A stretch of 64,000 nucleotides of DNA from Acidobacteriota bacterium (GTDB lineage Bacteria; Acidobacteriota; Terriglobia; Acidiferrales; UBA7541), in contig JABCZG010000009.1 of assembly GCA_013289835.1 (NCBI GenBank), positions 1-64,000 of the forward strand, in the 5' to 3' direction. A model generated the notes under the pieces. The model ran no database searches and had not been told where the DNA came from. It saw nothing but the letters and a program-made list of their open reading frames with translations. The position numbers and the translations under genes are program-made. Below are positions 24,745-34,061 of the stretch, piece by piece. Position 1 is the stretch's first letter, and each line of letters begins with the position of its first letter.

Positions 24745-25746
24745 ATGAGCTTGACCAATCGCCAGCTGCGCCTGCAATCCCGCCCGAAGGGTCTTCTTGC
24801 CCCGGGCGATCTGGAACTCGTGGAATCTCCAGTTCCCGAACTGAAAGACGGGCAAGCACTCGCGCAGGTGAAGTATTTGTCGATCGATCCAACCATGCGC
24901 GTCTGGATGGCCGCCGATTCCTATCTTCCAGCCGTCGCCATCGGGGAGGTCATGCGCGCAGGAGGCTTCGCCGAGGTCGTCGAATCCCACCACCCTGGCT
25001 ATAAAAAGGGTGATCGCGTGACTGGCCTAACCGGCCTTCAGGAATACGTTATTATCGATTCCTCCGCCAAGCACTTCCTCCAAAAAGTCCCGAAGATTCC
25101 ATTCGTTTCGGACACTGTCTTCCTAGGGGTCCTCGGCATGAACGGTCTTACCGCTTTTTTCGGAATGGAAATCGCGGCCCCGAAGAAAGGCGAAACCCTC
25201 GTGGTCTCCGCGGCCGCGGGCGCCACCGGCAGCATCGCTGGCCAAATTGGGAAGATTCATGGCTGCCGGGTCGTTGGCATTGCCGGCACCGATGAAAAAT
25301 GCGCCTGGATCACCAAGGATCTAGGTTTCGACGCCGCTATCAATTACAAACATCCGGATTGGAAGGAAAAGCTCGTCGCCGCCGCTCCTAACGGCGTCGA
25401 CATTGATTTTGAAAATGTCGGTGGAGAAATTATGCAGGAGGTCTTGAGCCGCATGAATCTTCATGGTCGCGTAGTGGTTTGCGGCTTTATCTCTGGTTAC
25501 ACCAAGGAAGCCCCCAATATGGTCAGCCTTGGCACTGTAATAGTGAAGCGCCTCCGCATCCAGGGCTTCCTAATTCTCGATTACGCCGCGCGCTTCATGG
25601 AAGCAGCCACGCAATTGGGTCAATGGAAAATGTTCGGTAAGCTAAAGGACCGTGAAACGATCGTGGAGGGCCTCGAGAAAGTCCCCGACGCCATCAACAT
25701 GCTCTTCACCGGGGGCAACACCGGCAAGCTAATCGTCAAACTGTAG
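24745..25746 (+). CDS. NADP-dependent medium-chain oxidoreductase (LTB4DH/CurA type)
   Basis: 333-residue zinc-free MDR enzyme. The N-terminal GroES-like part reads 'LTNRQLRLQSRPKGLLAPGDLELVESP' and 'YLSIDPTMRVWM'. The cofactor site is 'TLVVSAAAGATGSIAGQIGKIHGCRVVGIAGTDEK' (AxxGxxG). The tail 'IVEGLEKVPDAINMLFTGGNTGKLIVKL' is diagnostic of the leukotriene B4 12-hydroxydehydrogenase / prostaglandin reductase / CurA group, which reduces the C=C bond of alpha,beta-unsaturated carbonyls with NADPH. The natural substrate is not predictable. It starts 60 bases after ssb. Confidence 0.88.
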   Translation: MSLTNRQLRLQSRPKGLLAPGDLELVESPVPELKDGQALAQVKYLSIDPTMRVWMAADSYLPAVAIGEVMRAGGFAEVVESHHPGYKKGDRVTGLTGLQEYVIIDSSAKHFLQKVPKIPFVSDTVFLGVLGMNGLTAFFGMEIAAPKKGETLVVSAAAGATGSIAGQIGKIHGCRVVGIAGTDEKCAWITKDLGFDAAINYKHPDWKEKLVAAAPNGVDIDFENVGGEIMQEVLSRMNLHGRVVVCGFISGYTKEAPNMVSLGTVIVKRLRIQGFLILDYAARFMEAATQLGQWKMFGKLKDRETIVEGLEKVPDAINMLFTGGNTGKLIVKL

Positions 25747-25818
25747 ATTCATTAGAAAAACCTATTTCGGCGGGACACAAAAGCGCTCCAGAGGAATCGG
25801 CGTGCCTCAGGGCTTGCG

Positions 25819-26226
25819 TTACTTCGAACTGCCATGTTTCTTTTGCTCGTCCAGATTCTTTAGAAACTCTTCAAATTTCGGCTTCTGCTCAGGCGTAAGA
25901 ATGGCGCGAATTTGATCGCGCCCCTTTTGACGAATCTGTTCCAGCTGCGCATCGGATTGATCGTGAACGTTCTTCGCCTCCGTATGCCGTTGCAGCAGAA
26001 TGGAATCAACTTCCTGAGCCTGTGCGCTCGTCAATTCCAGATCGTGCGTTAGCTCTTGCACGCGCTGCGCCCGCCGAACCGGCTCCGGCTGCGGAGCCGG
26101 CGCCGAAGCGGCCGCTACCGAATGATGCCCGAACCCATACCCCAGCACTCCCCCGAGCGCCGCACCGAGCAGAAAGACGACGCCGACCCAAAGAGCGGCC
26201 TTTCGAGTCGCAGTCGATTCACTCAT
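25819..26226 (-). CDS. Spy/CpxP-like periplasmic protein
   Basis: 135 residues with an N-terminal membrane anchor or signal 'AALWVGVVFLLGAALGGVLGYGFGHH' and a helical body 'LTHDLELTSAQAQEVDSILLQRHTEAKNVHDQSDAQLEQIRQKGRDQIRAILTPEQKPKFEEFL'. The paired LTxxQ..LTPEQ motifs are typical of the LTXXQ/Spy-CpxP-heavy-metal-sensor group. Its ATG overlaps the anti-sigma stop by 4 bases (ATGA), so it is translationally coupled to an ECF sigma/anti-sigma pair and probably acts in envelope or metal stress sensing. Confidence 0.78.
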   Translation of the reverse strand: MSESTATRKAALWVGVVFLLGAALGGVLGYGFGHHSVAAASAPAPQPEPVRRAQRVQELTHDLELTSAQAQEVDSILLQRHTEAKNVHDQSDAQLEQIRQKGRDQIRAILTPEQKPKFEEFLKNLDEQKKHGSSK

Positions 26227-26735
26227 AGGTTGCTCTCCGGCACGCTTATGAGAATATCGTCCTGATTCGCCGACGGCTGTGGCGCTTCAAAGAGTGATTC
26301 CGCGGGAACCACACTGGGTTGCTTGACCGCCGTAGCAGACCTGCTCTCGAAGACCCAGGTACTGGCCACCAGCAAAAGCGCGCACGAAGCAAGGGCCAGG
26401 CGCGAAGCAAACCGCGGAACGGCGAGCCAGGTCTTGGTCACCTCGGACAGTTCCCGCTCCTTCGCTGCGATCACAGCCATCACCCTAGTGACAAACCACG
26501 GTCCCGGCTCCTGCGACTGCGGGACAACCCCGCGCAGCATCTCCCGCCCTTCAACAACATCCCGCACCGCGTCATGGCAGTTCTGGCAGGCAGCCACGTG
26601 GGTGCGCTGCGCCGCCGGCAATGCCTCCAGCAACTCTGCAACGCTCTGCGCGCGCGAGGTTGCTGCACTCGGATCTTCCAGCAAATCCAGCAGGTGCTCA
26701 CATTCCTCGTTGCGCCCGTTCAGCAGGTCCCACAT
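26223..26735 (-). CDS. Membrane anti-sigma factor (zinc-finger type)
   Basis: About 170 residues. The N-terminal cytoplasmic domain has 'CEHLLDLLEDPSA' and 'RTHVAACQNCHDAVRDV', i.e. the HxxxCxxC zinc-binding anti-sigma (ZAS/zf-HC2) signature. A single membrane helix 'FASRLALASCALLLVASTWVF' follows, then a short periplasmic tail. It should hold the upstream-encoded ECF sigma factor inactive. ATG 26735 (MWDLLNGRNEEC) is chosen because GGAGG precedes it; the ORF-track start is 78 bases further upstream. Confidence 0.8.
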   Translation of the reverse strand: MWDLLNGRNEECEHLLDLLEDPSAATSRAQSVAELLEALPAAQRTHVAACQNCHDAVRDVVEGREMLRGVVPQSQEPGPWFVTRVMAVIAAKERELSEVTKTWLAVPRFASRLALASCALLLVASTWVFESRSATAVKQPSVVPAESLFEAPQPSANQDDILISVPESNL

Positions 26736-26809
26736 GCTCGCCTCCTTCCATAGCTTCCAAAATCTCTCACTCAATTTCAAGCGTTCTCCATTCAATCCAA
26801 ACGTATCTC

Positions 26810-27460
26810 TCAACCGTCACGCTTCTTGGCTTGGCTCACCACGCGCCGCCGCGCCCGGAACAGCCTCACCTTCACCGTATTCGAATTCAGATGCAGAACT
26901 TCAGCGATCTCCTCAATCGAAAACCCTTCTACTTCTTTCAGAACCAGCATCAGCCGGTCCCGCTCGTCCAATCCTTCCAGCAGCCGGTCCACCCGTTGTT
27001 GCAACGCCAGCCGCTCGCTGATGTCCGGCGCCGTGCTGCCCCTCTCTTCCGAGGTCACCACCTGCCGGGCTTGCTCTTCGCTCAGATCCGCCTCATAAAC
27101 CAGGGGCCGGACCTTCTTTTTTCTCAAGAGGTCCCAGCACTCATTCACCGTGATCTTATACAGCCAAGTGCTGAAGGCCGCCCGCTGGTCAAACCGCTTG
27201 ATCGAGAAATAAGCCTTTACGAACACCTGCTGCGCGATGTCTTCGACGTCCTCGCGCCTCTTGAGAATGCCCCCGGCCACCGCAAAGACCCGATGCTGAT
27301 GCCGCCGGATGAGCTCCTCGAACGCCTCTTTATCCTCTCCCTGCGCCCGGCCCACCAGTTCCCGGTCGCCGACGCCTTTGGCAGGCTCCGGCACACGTGT
27401 GTCCGCGGCCGCCACGGGGGGCGGGGGCGCTAGAGGCTCTTCCTTTGGGACGCGTGCCAT
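26810..27460 (-). CDS. ECF-type RNA polymerase sigma factor
   Basis: A group 4 sigma factor. Region 2 reads 'ELVGRAQGEDKEAFEELIRRHQHRVFAVAGGI' and 'DVEDIAQQVFVKAYFSIKRFDQRAAFSTWLYKI'. Region 4 reads 'LEGLDERDRLMLVLKEVEGFSIEEIAEVLHLNSNTVKVRLFRARRRV'. ATG 27460 (MARVPKEEP) gives about 216 residues; an ATG at 27517 is also possible and neither has a strong ribosome site. It is followed by its anti-sigma and a Spy-like gene in a three-gene operon. Confidence 0.88.
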   Translation of the reverse strand: MARVPKEEPLAPPPPVAAADTRVPEPAKGVGDRELVGRAQGEDKEAFEELIRRHQHRVFAVAGGILKRREDVEDIAQQVFVKAYFSIKRFDQRAAFSTWLYKITVNECWDLLRKKKVRPLVYEADLSEEQARQVVTSEERGSTAPDISERLALQQRVDRLLEGLDERDRLMLVLKEVEGFSIEEIAEVLHLNSNTVKVRLFRARRRVVSQAKKRDG

Positions 27461-27575
27461 AGTCTTTTGGTTACGCCTATTTGCTCCGGCGTGCCCCGCT
27501 TGCATCAAACGTTGCATTTTGTCTTATAAAACTTTTTACTTGCAACCTATCTTACCGACATGGAATAATGCCGCC

Positions 27576-27947
27576 ATGATTATTGGCGACCGCCTTCGCG
27601 CACTCCGCGAAGAAAAGAAACTCTCCCAGGGCGACATCGAGAAACGCACCGGCCTGCTTCGTTGTTACATTTCCCGCGTTGAAAATGGTCATACTGTACC
27701 GGCCATCGAAACACTGGAGAAGCTCGCTCGCGCTCTTGAGTGCCCACTCTATCAACTCTTTTATGACGGCGAGGAGCCGCCCGTACTGCCCAACCTCCCT
27801 AAGCGCAAGTCCTCGGATGATATCGCCTGGGGATCGGTTGGGAAGGACGCCCGCTTGCTCAACAAGCTTCGTCGCTTGATGGGCAAGGTGGAAGAAGGGG
27901 ATCGCAAGCTGATTCTGTACATGGCCCAGAAGATGGCCAATCGGTAG
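27576..27947 (+). CDS. XRE-family helix-turn-helix regulator
   Basis: 123 residues. An N-terminal Cro/C1-type HTH spans about residues 5-60: 'IGDRLRALREEKKLSQGDIEKRTGLLRCYISRVENGHTVPAIETLEKLARAL'. The C-terminal part 'DDIAWGSVGKDARLLNKLRRLMGKVEEGDRKLILYMAQKM' is helical and has no sensor or peptidase motif. The ATG lies in a short AT-rich region divergent from the sigma-factor operon, which it might control. A strong terminator follows the gene. Confidence 0.85.
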   Translation: MIIGDRLRALREEKKLSQGDIEKRTGLLRCYISRVENGHTVPAIETLEKLARALECPLYQLFYDGEEPPVLPNLPKRKSSDDIAWGSVGKDARLLNKLRRLMGKVEEGDRKLILYMAQKMANR

Positions 27948-28003
27948 ATTTGCGATAACTTTCATTCTGTAGGCATCATTCGAATCACGGTACCCCGTGG
28001 TAC

Positions 28004-28040
28004 AGGCCGCGCACACTCACTGCGCGGCCTTTTTCTTTTT
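28004..28040 (+). terminator. Strong Rho-independent terminator
   Basis: AGGCCGCGCA and TGCGCGGCCT form a perfect 10-bp stem around a 7-base loop (CACTCAC), followed by TTTTCTTTTT. It ends the XRE gene transcript and lies in front of the convergent guaA. Confidence 0.9.
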
Positions 28041-28119
28041 ACCCCTGCGCTTTTTCAGCAAATCTTCCAGCCACCCGTTTTAAAGTGGAAAACTCTGGAC
28101 TTGGGGTTCTCGCACCCGC

Positions 28120-29694
28120 TTACTCCCACTCGATCGTGCTCGGCGGTTTAGAACTGATGTCATACACCACCCTGGTGACGCCTGGCACTTCATTCACGAT
28201 GCGCGTCGAGATGCGCTCTAGTACTTCCCCGGGCAGTCGTACCCAGTCTGCCGTCATGGCGTCGTCGGACTCTACCACACGCACGGCCACCGTCAGGCCG
28301 TAGGTTCGCCCATCTCCCATCACGCCCACGCTGCGCACCGGCAACAGCACCGCAAACGCCTGCCACACCTTCTCATATAGTCCCGCCGATCGAATCTCCT
28401 CCACCACGATCGCGTCGGCCTCCCGGAGCGTTGCCAGATGCGGCCGGGTAATCTCGCCGAGCAGCCGCACCGCCAGCCCCGGACCCGGAAACGGGTGTTT
28501 CACGAGAATCTCCGCTGGAAGTCCAAGATCCTTCCCGATTCGACGCACCTCGTCCTTAAAGAGGTCCCGCAAAGGTTCGATCAGGGCAAAAGGCATTTTC
28601 TCCGGCAATCCGCCGACGTTGTGGTGTGTCTTGATGGTTGCGGATGGGCCTTTCACCGAAACTGACTCGATGACATCGGGATAAAGAGTTCCTTGCACCA
28701 GGAACCCAATTTCGCCGTGCGCCTCGCCAGCCTGAAGCTTCTGGGCTTCCTCCGCGAAAACGGCGATGAATTCCCCGCCGATAATCTTGCGTTTTTTCTC
28801 CGGGTCGGTCACGCCTTGCAACTTGTCGAGAAATCGGTCCGAGGCATCCACACCGATGACGTGGAGATGCAGCCGGTCGCGTAGCATTTCGAGAGTCTGC
28901 TCGAACTCGTTTTTCCTAAGCATCCCGGTATTCACGAAGATGTTTGTCAGCCGAGTTCCCATCGCGCGGTGCACCAAGACAGCCGCGACCGTGGAATCGA
29001 CGCCGCCACTGAGTCCACAGATCGCCCATTTGTTTCCAACTTTGGCCCGGACTGCCGCGGTGGTTTCTTCGATGAAGGCCGCGCCGCTCCACTTTTGTTC
29101 TGCCTTGCAAACTTTAAAAAGGAAATTCCGCAGCAGTTCCGTCCCGCGCTCGGTGTGATTCACTTCGGGGTGAAACTCCACGGCATAAATCTTGCGCTGC
29201 GCATCTTCCACGGCGGCGATGGCATTTTCCGTGCGCCCGGTGGTTCGAAATCCTTCCGGCAGCATCCGTACGTGGTCTCCGTGGCTGTTCCACACGCGCA
29301 GCGATTCAGGAATCCCAACAAAAAGTTCGGAGCAGCTGTTCCCTTTCGAATCCTCGATACTCAATTGCGCTCGGCCATACTCGCGCCGCTCCGCCTTCTC
29401 GACCGTTCCGCCCAGCGCGTGGGTGATCCACTGCATTCCATAACAAATCCCCAGAACCGGAATACCGAGCGCCAAAACTTTCGGATCACATTTCGGGGCT
29501 TCGGCGTCATACACCGAGCTAGGCCCCCCGGACAAAACGATTCCTGCGGGCGCCAGTTTTCGAATCTCATCAATCGACGAGGTGCAAGGGAGAACCGCAG
29601 AGAACACCTGCTGCTCGCGAATGCGCCGCGCAATCAGTTGCGTGTACTGCCCGCCGAAGTCCAGAACCACCACGCCGCCAAGTTCCGCCTTCAT
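28120..29694 (-). CDS. guaA: GMP synthase (glutamine-hydrolysing)
   Basis: Converts XMP to GMP using glutamine and ATP. The N-terminal class I amidotransferase has '[20 protein letters not shown]' and nucleophile Cys in '[12 protein letters not shown]', with His-Glu in '[12 protein letters not shown]'. The ATP-pyrophosphatase loop is '[17 protein letters not shown]'. The C-terminal dimerisation domain ends '[20 protein letters not shown]'. ATG 29694 (MKAELGG) after GGGAGG is preferred to the upstream ORF start, giving 524 residues, normal for the family. leuS is 68 bases upstream on the same strand. Confidence 0.97.
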   Translation of the reverse strand: MKAELGGVVVLDFGGQYTQLIARRIREQQVFSAVLPCTSSIDEIRKLAPAGIVLSGGPSSVYDAEAPKCDPKVLALGIPVLGICYGMQWITHALGGTVEKAERREYGRAQLSIEDSKGNSCSELFVGIPESLRVWNSHGDHVRMLPEGFRTTGRTENAIAAVEDAQRKIYAVEFHPEVNHTERGTELLRNFLFKVCKAEQKWSGAAFIEETTAAVRAKVGNKWAICGLSGGVDSTVAAVLVHRAMGTRLTNIFVNTGMLRKNEFEQTLEMLRDRLHLHVIGVDASDRFLDKLQGVTDPEKKRKIIGGEFIAVFAEEAQKLQAGEAHGEIGFLVQGTLYPDVIESVSVKGPSATIKTHHNVGGLPEKMPFALIEPLRDLFKDEVRRIGKDLGLPAEILVKHPFPGPGLAVRLLGEITRPHLATLREADAIVVEEIRSAGLYEKVWQAFAVLLPVRSVGVMGDGRTYGLTVAVRVVESDDAMTADWVRLPGEVLERISTRIVNEVPGVTRVVYDISSKPPSTIEWE

Positions 29695-29762
29695 CCTGCC
29701 TCCCTGCCCTTGCGCCGGCTCCGCCGCCGGCCTTGCCGCGCTCTCCATCATGCCATCTCCCC

Positions 29763-32393
29763 TTACGCCACCACGAGATTCAGCAACTTATCCGGCACGA
29801 AAATGCGCTTCACGATCCGCTTCCCCGCCAGATGGTGCGCGATGCCCGGATCGACTTGGGCCATCTTTACGATTTCATCTTCAGCGGTTCCCGCAGGGAC
29901 CTTTATCTTGCCGCGCACCCGTCCGTTGACCTGTACGACGATTTCAACTTCCTCATCGCGCGCCAGGTCCTCACGGAACGCCGGCCATGCCACAGTCCAC
30001 AGTCCGTCTTTGTGCCCCAGCATCTCCCAAAGTTCTTCCGCCAGATGCGGCGTCATCGGCGCCAGCATCAGCGTCACCAACTCCAGCACTTCCTTGCGCA
30101 CTTCCGGACGCACGCCGTCTTCCAGAGGCTCCTGCGCATAAATCGCGTTGGTCAGCTCCATGATCAGCGCAATCGCCGAGTTGAAATGCCAGCGCGTCTC
30201 AAAATCCTGCGTCACGCGCCGCAGAGTCTGATGCACCTTGCGCAGCAGCGTCTTTTCTTTCGCCGTCGCTCCGACCGACACCGGTGCGGGTGCCCCACGC
30301 TCGATTTTTGAGGGTGGGTCTTCGATCTTTCCAACTCTACCCTTCACACCGCGCACCGCCTCTGCATGCCTCTCAATCAACCGGTATACGCGGTTCAGAA
30401 ATCTCCACGAACCCTCAATACTCTCCTCACTCCACTCCAAATCTTTTTCCGGCGGCGCCGCGAACAACGTGTACAGCCGCCCCGTATCCGCGCCATACTT
30501 TTGCGCCATGTCTTCCGCGCCAACGACATTGCCGCGGGATTTAGACATGGTCACGCCGCCCTTTTGCACCATGCCCTGCGTAAAGAGGCGCGCCGCCGGC
30601 TCATTGTGCGTTATCAGCCCCATGTCGCGCATCACCTTGCACCAGAACCGCGAATAGAGCAGATGCAAAATGGCGTGCGTAATGCCGCCGATATACTGAT
30701 CGATCGGAAACCAGTACGCGGCCTTCGCCGAATCGAAAGGCGCTTTGTCATTATGTGGATCGGTGTAACGGTAGAAATACCACGATGAATCGACGAACGT
30801 GTCCATCGTATCCGTCTCGCGCCGCGCCGGTCCGCCGCATTTCGGGCAAGTCGTGTTCACAAACTCCGGCGTGGCGGCCAGTGGCGACTCGCCTTCGCCA
30901 GTGAGTTTCGGATTCGGCGGCAGCACGACCGGCAAATCCTTGTCCGGCACGGGCACCAGCCCATCCTTCGCGCAATAAACAACGGGAATCGGCGTGCCCC
31001 AATATCTCTGCCGCGAAATCCCCCAGTCTCGCAAGCGGTAAATCGTCTCCGCGCGGCCGAATCCCTTCTGCTCGGCGAACGCTGCCATCTTGGCAATGGC
31101 GTCTTCCGTTTTAAGCCCTGAAAACGGCCCTGAATTCACGCTGATCCCGTACTCAGTAAATGCAGCTTCGATCGGGTGCGCGGGTGCCCCACCCTCGGTT
31201 TTTGAGGGTGGGGCCTGGGTTTCAGGCACCACCACCACCGGCTTCGGCAACCCGTATTTGGCTGCAAACTCAGAATCGCGCTCATCATGCGCCGGAACCG
31301 CCATGATCGCGCCCGTGCCGTATTCCATCAGCACGAAATTCCCGACCCAAATGGGAATCTTCTCCTCGCTGAACGGATTGGTGGCGTATCGCCCGGTGAA
31401 GAAGCCTTCCTTCTCCATCGTTGCCAAGTCTTCGGTCTTCACCGAAGTCTGCCGCATCTTGGCGAGCTGGGGCTCGGCCTCCGCACGCTCTGGCGAACCC
31501 TCCAATAGTTTCGAAACCAGCGGATGTGTTGGCGCAAGGATCAGCGCCGTCGCCCCATAGATCGTGTCAATGCGCGTCGTGAAAATCTCGATCGGCTCCA
31601 CGCCTGCGATGTCCGCGACCGCAAATTTCACCTTCGCGCCCTGCGACTTCCCGATCCAATTCTTCTGCATCAGGATGACGCGCTCCGGCCAGCCTCCTTC
31701 CAGTTCCTTCAAATCATCCAGCAACTGCTCTGCGTACGCCGTCGTCTTCAGGAACCACTGCTCGATCTCGCGCGTCTCCACCAGCGTATCTTCGTGCCGC
31801 CAGCAGTACCCGCCGTTGATGACTTGCTCGTTCGCCAGCACGGTGCAACATTTCGGACACCAATTCACGCGGCTTTTCTTGCGGTACGCCAGCCCGCGCT
31901 CCAGCATGCGCAGAAAAAACCACTGGTTCCACCGGTAGTATTCCGGATCGCAGGTCCAAATCTCCCGCCGCCAGTCGTAGCTGAACCCGAATCGCCGCAG
32001 GACGCGCTGAAATTCCCCAACGTTTCGGTTGGTCCACTCTCGTGGATGAGTTTTGTTTTTGATGGCCGCGTTTTCCGCAGGCAGGCCGAAAGCGTCCCAT
32101 CCCATGGGGTGCAGCACGTTGAATCCGCGCATGCGCTTCATGCGTGCCACCACGTCTCCAATGGTGTAGTTGCGCATGTGCCCCATGTGCATGGTGCCGC
32201 TCGGGTACGGCAACATTTCCAGAATGTAGTATTTTGACTTTGAAGGATCGGCTTCCGATTCGAATACGCGCGCGTCCGCCCAGCGCTTCTGCCACTTCAG
32301 TTCAATCTTCTGCGGATCGTACCCCGACCCCGTCCCCGCCGCGCCGCCCGACGCGCCCTGTTGCGGGTTCCCCGATGTAGTCTGCTCCGCCAC
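29763..32393 (-). CDS. leuS: Leucyl-tRNA synthetase with two in-frame repeat-derived inserts
   Basis: Class I synthetase charging tRNA-Leu, 876 residues. HIGH motif: '[20 protein letters not shown]'. KMSKS-type loop: '[13 protein letters not shown]'. The CP1 editing domain is present ('[20 protein letters not shown]', '[13 protein letters not shown]'), as is the zinc-type insert '[10 protein letters not shown]'. Two short peptides interrupt family alignment: '[12 protein letters not shown]' just before '[14 protein letters not shown]' in the CP1 part, and '[12 protein letters not shown]' between the 'RHAEAVRG' helix and the anticodon-binding domain. Both are encoded by copies of one palindromic DNA repeat and keep the frame open. 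The active-site motifs are intact, so the enzyme should work. Confidence 0.96.
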   Translation of the reverse strand: MAEQTTSGNPQQGASGGAAGTGSGYDPQKIELKWQKRWADARVFESEADPSKSKYYILEMLPYPSGTMHMGHMRNYTIGDVVARMKRMRGFNVLHPMGWDAFGLPAENAAIKNKTHPREWTNRNVGEFQRVLRRFGFSYDWRREIWTCDPEYYRWNQWFFLRMLERGLAYRKKSRVNWCPKCCTVLANEQVINGGYCWRHEDTLVETREIEQWFLKTTAYAEQLLDDLKELEGGWPERVILMQKNWIGKSQGAKVKFAVADIAGVEPIEIFTTRIDTIYGATALILAPTHPLVSKLLEGSPERAEAEPQLAKMRQTSVKTEDLATMEKEGFFTGRYATNPFSEEKIPIWVGNFVLMEYGTGAIMAVPAHDERDSEFAAKYGLPKPVVVVPETQAPPSKTEGGAPAHPIEAAFTEYGISVNSGPFSGLKTEDAIAKMAAFAEQKGFGRAETIYRLRDWGISRQRYWGTPIPVVYCAKDGLVPVPDKDLPVVLPPNPKLTGEGESPLAATPEFVNTTCPKCGGPARRETDTMDTFVDSSWYFYRYTDPHNDKAPFDSAKAAYWFPIDQYIGGITHAILHLLYSRFWCKVMRDMGLITHNEPAARLFTQGMVQKGGVTMSKSRGNVVGAEDMAQKYGADTGRLYTLFAAPPEKDLEWSEESIEGSWRFLNRVYRLIERHAEAVRGVKGRVGKIEDPPSKIERGAPAPVSVGATAKEKTLLRKVHQTLRRVTQDFETRWHFNSAIALIMELTNAIYAQEPLEDGVRPEVRKEVLELVTLMLAPMTPHLAEELWEMLGHKDGLWTVAWPAFREDLARDEEVEIVVQVNGRVRGKIKVPAGTAEDEIVKMAQVDPGIAHHLAGKRIVKRIFVPDKLLNLVVA
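30286..30318. repeat. Palindromic repeat copy 1 inside leuS
   Basis: GCGGGTGCCCCACGCTC-GATTTTT-GAGGGTGGG, a slightly decayed hairpin. It matches the copy at 31180-31212 in 31 of 33 bases. On the leuS strand it codes for [11 protein letters not shown]. Confidence 0.8.
31180..31212. repeat. Palindromic repeat copy 2 inside leuS
   Basis: CCCCACCCTC and GAGGGTGGGG form a perfect 10-bp inverted repeat (31187-31196 / 31204-31213) around GGTTTTT. On the leuS strand it codes for [11 protein letters not shown], read in the same frame as copy 1. Confidence 0.85.
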
Positions 32394-32399
32394 TCCGCC

Positions 32400-33605
32400 C
32401 TATCCCCTCTTCTTCTTTGTCCTGCTCTTTCCCGCGCTGCTAGATTTCTTCCTCGCTTTTACGACCTTCTTCTTCTGCGAACTCTGTGTCTCTGCGTTAA
32501 GTGACTTTTTCTTTCGCGTTTTTGCCTGAACAGAAATCCGTTTCTGCAATGCCGCGGTAAGCATGGAGAACCCCTTCTCCGCCTCCGGAGCTTTCTCCTT
32601 CAACCCCGCCAATTCCCAAAGCGCCGCCACGTTTCTCCGGTCGTCTCCCGGCTCATCAATCGGCGTCTCCAAAATAAACGCCCGCCCCACCAAACCCTCC
32701 GGCGGCATTGTCCCCAACCGCGGATGGCGCAAAATCCTCTGAAACGCCTCCGCCCCAATCTTTCCCTTCCCAATGCTTTCATGCCGGTCCACGCGCCCGC
32801 CCAGCGGAATCTTCGAATCGTTCACATGCAACACCGGCACGCGATCCAAACCAATACTGCCGTCCACTTGGCCAAGCGTCGCAGCCAGCCCGGCTTCCGT
32901 CTTGATGTCGTAGCCCGCCGCAAATAGATGCGCCGTATCCAGGCAAGCGCCCACCGGCAAGCTCGAAAGCCCTTGCAGAATTTCCGCCACCTCTTCCAGC
33001 CGCGAACCCATCGCTGTTCCCATTCCCGCCGTGTTCTCGATCAAGATCTCCAGTCCACCGAGCTGCGAACGCTTCGCCGCCTGCTTCACCGATTCAATGA
33101 TCGTCGCCACCGCCTGCGACGCAGTCGCCTCGCCGCGCGCGCCCGGATGGACCACCAGAAAATCCGCGCCCAGCGCCATCGCGCGCACCACTTCATCGTG
33201 GAACGCTTGGATCGAGCGCGTCTGCAACATCCGCTGCTCCGACGCTAGGTTGATCAGATAATTTGCGTGAATGACCAGCGGCCCAAGGTTCAGCTCTTCC
33301 CGCCGCGCGCGAAACGCCTGCGCGTCCACCTCGGCAATGCGCGCCGACCCGCCGCCCTGCCACGTCCGTGGACTCGCCGAAAAAATCTGCAGCGCGTTGC
33401 AGCCCAGCTTCCGCGCCGCCTCCAGCGCATTCAGATAGCTCCCAACGATGGACGTGTGAATCCCAATGCGCGCGCTCCCATCCATCCACGAGGGAGGCAG
33501 CGGTTCCGGCTCCGGTTCCGGCCGGTATTCGTCTTCCGGATCGAACTCCGACATCTTGGTAAGAGCCGGCGTTGGCACGCCTGCCACGAAATTTTCATCC
33601 GTCAT
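32400..33605 (-). CDS. nfo: Endonuclease IV (AP endonuclease)
   Basis: Zinc-dependent AP endonuclease of base-excision repair. Core features are 'ARIGIHTSIVGSYLNALEAARKLGCNALQIFSASPRTW', 'LVIHANYLINLASE', 'FLVVHPGARGEA', 'ILIENTAGMGTAMGS', 'CLDTAHLFAAGYDI' and 'VLHVNDSKIPLGGRVDRHESIGKGKIG', which carry the His/Glu/Asp metal ligands. A 45-residue N-terminal extension precedes the TIM barrel, and a lysine-rich tail of about 50 residues follows. Part of that tail ('LNAETQSSQKKK') is the translation of a dispersed DNA repeat. The stop lies 6 bases before the leuS start, so the genes run together. Confidence 0.92.
   Translation of the reverse strand: MTDENFVAGVPTPALTKMSEFDPEDEYRPEPEPEPLPPSWMDGSARIGIHTSIVGSYLNALEAARKLGCNALQIFSASPRTWQGGGSARIAEVDAQAFRARREELNLGPLVIHANYLINLASEQRMLQTRSIQAFHDEVVRAMALGADFLVVHPGARGEATASQAVATIIESVKQAAKRSQLGGLEILIENTAGMGTAMGSRLEEVAEILQGLSSLPVGACLDTAHLFAAGYDIKTEAGLAATLGQVDGSIGLDRVPVLHVNDSKIPLGGRVDRHESIGKGKIGAEAFQRILRHPRLGTMPPEGLVGRAFILETPIDEPGDDRRNVAALWELAGLKEKAPEAEKGFSMLTAALQKRISVQAKTRKKKSLNAETQSSQKKKVVKARKKSSSAGKSRTKKKRG
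32476..32502. repeat. Dispersed 'AACGCAGAGACACAGAG'-type repeat within nfo
   Basis: The minus strand reads CTTAACGCAGAGACACAGAGTTCGCA. Sequences of this AACGCAGAGRCRCAGAG type are widely dispersed in bacterial genomes, mostly between genes. Here it encodes the NAETQSSQ part of the Nfo tail. Confidence 0.5.
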
Positions 33606-33712
33606 AAACTATCCATTCTACCACACGCGCCAAATCGCTCGCGCCGCGCCCATTTTCGCCCAGTAGCGGGGCGGCGCCGGCCAAATCCCTTCCCTGCCCC
33701 AAGAAAATATGC

Positions 33713-33741
33713 TTGACACTTTATCTCTACCTATGTAGAGT
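33713..33741 (+). promoter_or_regulatory. PadR promoter with palindromic operator
   Basis: A consensus -35 TTGACA (33713-33718) is followed 17 bases later by a weak -10 TAGAGT. Between and over the -10 lies the perfect palindrome CTCTAC-CTAT-GTAGAG (33725-33740). It resembles PadR operators, so autorepression is likely (inference). Confidence 0.65.
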
Positions 33742-33747
33742 TAACGA

Positions 33748-34059
33748 ATGGGTCTTCGACTTCGTCTCTCCCGCCAAACCCTCGACATTCTTGAGGCCCT
33801 CCTCGCTCGTCCGAGCCAATGGCATTACGGCTACGCCATTTCTCGTCAGACCAGCATCCCTTCCGGCACGCTTTATCCTGTTCTCATGCGCCTCGATAAG
33901 TCCGGCTGGCTCGAAACTCGCTGGGAGGAGACCCCGACCCCCGGCCGCCCGCCACGCCATCTCTATCGCCTGACCGGCAACGGCCGCGAATGGGCCCGCG
34001 AAGAATTGCGCGCGGCTCGCCAGAGAGAATTTTGGAAGCCTGCAGTGAGCGAGGCTTGA
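33748..34059 (+). CDS. PadR-family transcriptional regulator
   Basis: 103 residues, a minimal PadR winged helix: 'LRLSRQTLDILEALLARPSQWHYGYAISRQTSIPSGTLYPVLMRLDKSGWLETRW' followed by the wing 'PPRHLYRLTGNGREWAREEL'. It lacks the longer C-terminal coiled coil of PadR-s1, as in the small PadR-s2 type. It probably represses its own promoter through the palindrome just upstream. The membrane-protein gene begins 2 bases after its stop, so the two form one transcript. Confidence 0.92.
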   Translation: MGLRLRLSRQTLDILEALLARPSQWHYGYAISRQTSIPSGTLYPVLMRLDKSGWLETRWEETPTPGRPPRHLYRLTGNGREWAREELRAARQREFWKPAVSEA

Positions 34060-34061
34060 CC

